Shown piece by piece: positions 28,062 through 64,000 of a DNA stretch of 64,000 nt. The notes under the pieces were generated by a model, which had not been told where the DNA came from, made no database searches, and was given only the letters and a program-made list of their open reading frames with translations. Every line of letters starts with the position of its first letter. Position 1 is the first letter of the stretch. Origin of the DNA: Oreocharis arfaki (lineage: Eukaryota; Chordata; Aves; Passeriformes; Paramythiidae); assembly GCA_013398015.1 (NCBI GenBank), contig VZRR01009912.1, forward strand, positions 270,618 through 334,617, given 5' to 3'. Position numbers and translations under genes: made by a program.

Positions 28062-29690
28062 CTCCTTGTTGTGTAACTCGCTCATTAGCACGGGGCAGGG
28101 GCAAAGGCAGGTGGTGGGCAGCCTGCCATCCCGGCCTGCTCCCCGGGGTGAGCAGGACAGGTCTCTTCCCCAGCTTCTGCCCCAAAAACCCTGGCAAGGT
28201 CCTGCTGTGAATTTGGCCGTGTGGGCAGGGTCTGGCTGCGGGGATGGGTCTGTGGCAGAGGATGCTCTTGGGGCTCTCCAACTCCTCCCCTAAGGGGTGT
28301 CCCAAACCAGCATCCATATGAGGCCCCTTTCAGTTTTTAAATAAAAAGGCCAAAATTTCTACAATATCCTCAAGTGATGATTACCTGCTCAGAACTCTGG
28401 GAACTGGAACCCATTCCACCACCACGGCGAATGCCACAGACCCATAAGCAAGGGGAGCCCCAGGATGCGGCAGAAACCAAGCTGAGTCCACACGTGGGTG
28501 CTGCAGGATGGCAGAATGGATTTTCTGGGACACCCCAGCATGCTGAAGCTACACAGAGCAGGAGAGCCCTTGCAGCCTTCATTCTCTGAGTCAAGGGTTG
28601 TGGGAGCTGGGTGAGGATGTGGTGAGGATGGAGCTATGCTCAAGCCCAGGAGAGGAGCTCGGCCAGGCTCTTACCACGATGGGGATTTTGGGGAGGTGGC
28701 AGGGCCAGGCTAAGCACCAGAGCAGGGCTGAAGGGGCTTACACAAGGCATGTTTTGTAATGCCTCTGGGATTTACGGATTTGGTTTCCACACAGGGCTGT
28801 CCTGCGAGCGGAGCTGAGACCCCGATGCGAGGGAGGGAGGAGGAGGAAGGCACGAGACTCCAGATGAAAGCCGGGGGTGCTGCTGAGGGAAAATTCAGAC
28901 CCGTGCCAAAACCCTGAGCCATGCTGCCGTGGCCAGAGGCACTGTGAGCTGCTCTTCAGAGGAGACCCCCAACCCTCCCGTCCCCATTCCACGCCAGCCG
29001 TGCTGCAAGGCTCAGCTCCCTCCTACAGCTCGCTGGACCTCTGTGTGCAGCTCAGCACAAGGCAGTGCATAACAGGGGGACATCCTCAGCATGGGGTTTC
29101 CCAAACAGACCCAGTAAAGCCCTACTGCGGTGGCAGAGAGAACCTGTGATCTCCAGGACACCAAAGCATCCTGGCCAGCAAGGTCATCACAGTTGAAATA
29201 GTTTTGCAGACACAAGTACAACCCCTGGCACCACGAAGCGAGTGTTTTGTCCTGGCTAAACAAGTCCCAAGGGAAGAGGCGGCAGCCCCAAGGGGGACGC
29301 ACCCTCTGTATTGCGACAGAGCCCTAAGCGCATCTTTCCTCTTCTTCTGGTTATCCCTCTCCCCACAGCCCCATGTCAAACCCGCTCCCCTCGCTCAGCA
29401 GCATCAACTCCGGCTCCACGTGAGCACGGGGCTTGCGAAAGCTCCAGCGCTGTGCTGGCACCTGATCCTTTGGCCAAATCCCGCTGCTTAAAGGCGGGCT
29501 ACACCTCCTGGTACGCTCAAGGCCACCCCTCGTGTCCCCCGGAATTAAGGGGTTTACTCGAATGTATCCGAACCCCACGTGGGCGGCACTCGCTGCTGGT
29601 GCGGGGTGGCCCTGAATGGGCACTTTGTGCCAAATGCCCCGGTACCCCCGGCTGCCCATCCCACGTGCCTGCACCCCACGTGCCTGCACC
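28062..29690. other. RLBP1-FANCI divergent intergenic stretch
   Basis: About 1.6 kb. A forward TATAAAAG at 28054-28061 lies just left of it. No gene recognised on either strand. The right part holds CACGTG motifs at 29417-29422 and 29576-29581. Confidence 0.6.
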
Positions 29691-29697
29691 CCACTCC
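29660..29697. repeat. 15-bp tandem repeat with CACGTG
   Basis: Two copies of cacgtgcctgcaccc in direct repeat starting at 29662 and 29677, each opening with a CACGTG E-box, partial third unit after them. Confidence 0.8.
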
Positions 29698-29860
29698 ATC
29701 AACCTCTTCCCTGCGCAGCGACCGCGCTCCGGAACAGGCTGCCCAGAGAGCCCGTGGAGCTTCCCTCCCTGCAGATATTCCAGAACAATCCCGTGCCAAT
29801 CTGCTCTAGGACGACCCTGCTTGGGCAGCGAGGCTGGACCAGATGACCCACGCTACCATG
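29695..29860 (+). mobile_element. CR1 LINE 3'-end fragment
   Basis: Contains the CR1 3' signature: gctccggaacaggctgccca, then a gagcccgtggagcttccctc-like block, atattccag, and tgcttgggcag followed by gctggaccagatgac. Sense on plus. The usual terminal octamer repeat is not recognisable, so the end is degraded. Lies immediately upstream of the FANCI CpG island. Confidence 0.85.
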
Positions 29861-29879
29861 CCGGGACTCGGTGGCACTG

Positions 29880-30054
29880 TCCGCCACGCTGCTCGCCCCG
29901 CGCGGGACTCGAACCCGCGGTCCCAGGCGCGGCGGGGCGGGAAGCGCGGGCCGGGGGCGGGAGCTGTTCGCCGGGTGACGCGCGGGCGCTTCCGGGCGGG
30001 AATTTCGGGGGGACGGAGCTGCAGCCCGGCGGTCCCGGGCGGCCCCGAGGCCCC
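29880..30054 (+). promoter_or_regulatory. FANCI: FANCI promoter / 5'UTR in CpG island
   Basis: Very CpG-rich sequence without TATA. Motifs: TGACGCG CRE-like at 29977-29983, ETS-type CTTCCGG at 29989-29995, and GGCGGGAA (E2F-like) at 29995-30002. E2F control of Fanconi genes is plausible from known biology. The island continues through the first exon and intron to about 30330. Transcription start not determined. Confidence 0.6.
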
Positions 30055-53684
<23,630 letters not shown>

Positions 53685-53754
53685 ACGGGGGTTGCTGCCG
53701 CTGCCTCCTCTGGCAGTGCCTGTTCCACGGGGGACTCGCCTTGGCCTCGGAGGC

Positions 53755-54049
53755 TGCAGATATGGAGGTGATGGTTTATTGCTTCTCTTGCCAAATACTT
53801 AGGACTTCTTCCTTTGTGTCCACGGGAGCGACTCTGGCCCCCGCCTCAGGTTTCACAGCTGGCTGCTGCTGCTGCCGTCAGAAGTGCCTCTGCTATTCAA
53901 ACGTGCTGCTACGAAAATCTTCCCATCCCTCCTTACAGCAAAAAGGAAAGGGAGCGACTGGGATCAGTCCCTGCCAAAAGATCTGCTTCTGAAAGGACAG
54001 TGAGGCTTTGGCACGCGGTCTGGACAGTTGTCCTGGCACTCTGGTGTCG
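53755..54049 (-). other. POLG: POLG 3'UTR
   Basis: From the TGA to about 20 bases past the minus-strand AATAAA at 53775-53780. Ends only about 70 bases from the FANCI stop codon. Confidence 0.65.
53775..53780 (-). terminator. POLG: POLG poly(A) signal AATAAA
   Basis: Minus-strand hexamer (tttatt on plus), the first one after the POLG stop, 270 bases downstream of it. Confidence 0.65.
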
Positions 54050-63876
<9,827 letters not shown>

Positions 63877-63909
63877 CGCTCCCCCCGGCTCCGGGATGTG
63901 CAGCTGGAG
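63877..63909 (-). other. POLG: POLG 5'UTR part of first coding exon
   Basis: Between acceptor ccccgcag and the ATG. Human POLG likewise has an untranslated first exon, so the rest of the 5'UTR should lie beyond 63,950 or outside the window. Confidence 0.65.
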
Positions 63910-64000
63910 CTGCGGGGGGAGAAAAGGCGAGGGGTGAGCTCAGCACTGACCACCAGCCCCGCCACGCACGCACTGTCCCGTACGGTCACGCACCCCTCTG

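Noticed and set aside
29894..29938. tRNA gene on minus
   Set aside because: Only a T-arm-like hairpin; complementary acceptor arms are too close and there is no D-arm or anticodon arm.
63877..63973. Upstream ATG at 63973 as start of an alternative POLG-region protein
   Set aside because: It lies upstream of the acceptor at 63910, in the intron, and so should be absent from mature mRNA.

Overview
This is nuclear DNA from a vertebrate, almost certainly a bird. All coding sequence is split by GT-AG introns, two fragments of CR1 LINE (the dominant avian/reptilian retroposon) are present, introns are compact, and the gene order ABHD2 > RLBP1 < FANCI > POLG < matches the block known from human 15q26.1 and chicken chromosome 10. 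The FANCI reading frame puts the ubiquitin-acceptor lysine at residue 525, the number I recall for chicken FANCI. The species cannot be named from the sequence.

Layout: (1) 1-~20,710, plus strand, AT-rich: the last eight coding exons of ABHD2 (first coding exons lie before the window) and a long 3'UTR with several poly(A) signals. (2) ~20,710-22,695: intergenic, no supported gene. (3) ~27,850-22,695, minus strand: complete RLBP1 (CRALBP), seven coding exons, the first only 12 coding nt, plus a non-coding first exon and CRX/OTX-like sites. (4) ~28,060-29,700: intergenic, followed by a CR1 3' fragment and a CpG-rich promoter. (5) 30,055-~54,545, plus strand: complete FANCI, 37 coding exons, 1340 aa, with an antisense CR1 in intron 13. 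(6) 63,876-~53,755, minus strand: complete POLG, 22 coding exons, 1206 aa, with all exonuclease and polymerase catalytic motifs; its upstream non-coding exon is beyond or at the window edge.

The exon chains of RLBP1, FANCI and POLG were assembled by reading each splice junction and checking phase: totals are 951, 4023 and 3621 nt, all divisible by three, with no internal stop and no frameshift. The ABHD2 part in the window (1087 nt) also keeps frame to its stop. I see no broken gene.

Functionally this is a conserved neighbourhood rather than an operon: ABHD2 (lipid hydrolase), RLBP1 (retinoid carrier in the eye), FANCI (nuclear crosslink repair) and POLG (mitochondrial DNA polymerase). The most interesting structure is transcriptional: FANCI and POLG are tail-to-tail and, on the poly(A) signals visible, the FANCI 3'UTR runs across the whole last coding exon of POLG. 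I found no evidence of an undescribed multi-gene system; other points worth a look are a near-perfect 13-bp hairpin in the last ABHD2 intron, a CACGTG cluster beside a CR1 fragment at the FANCI promoter, and a stop-free -1 frame over the POLG N-terminus in the same frame as mammalian POLGARF.
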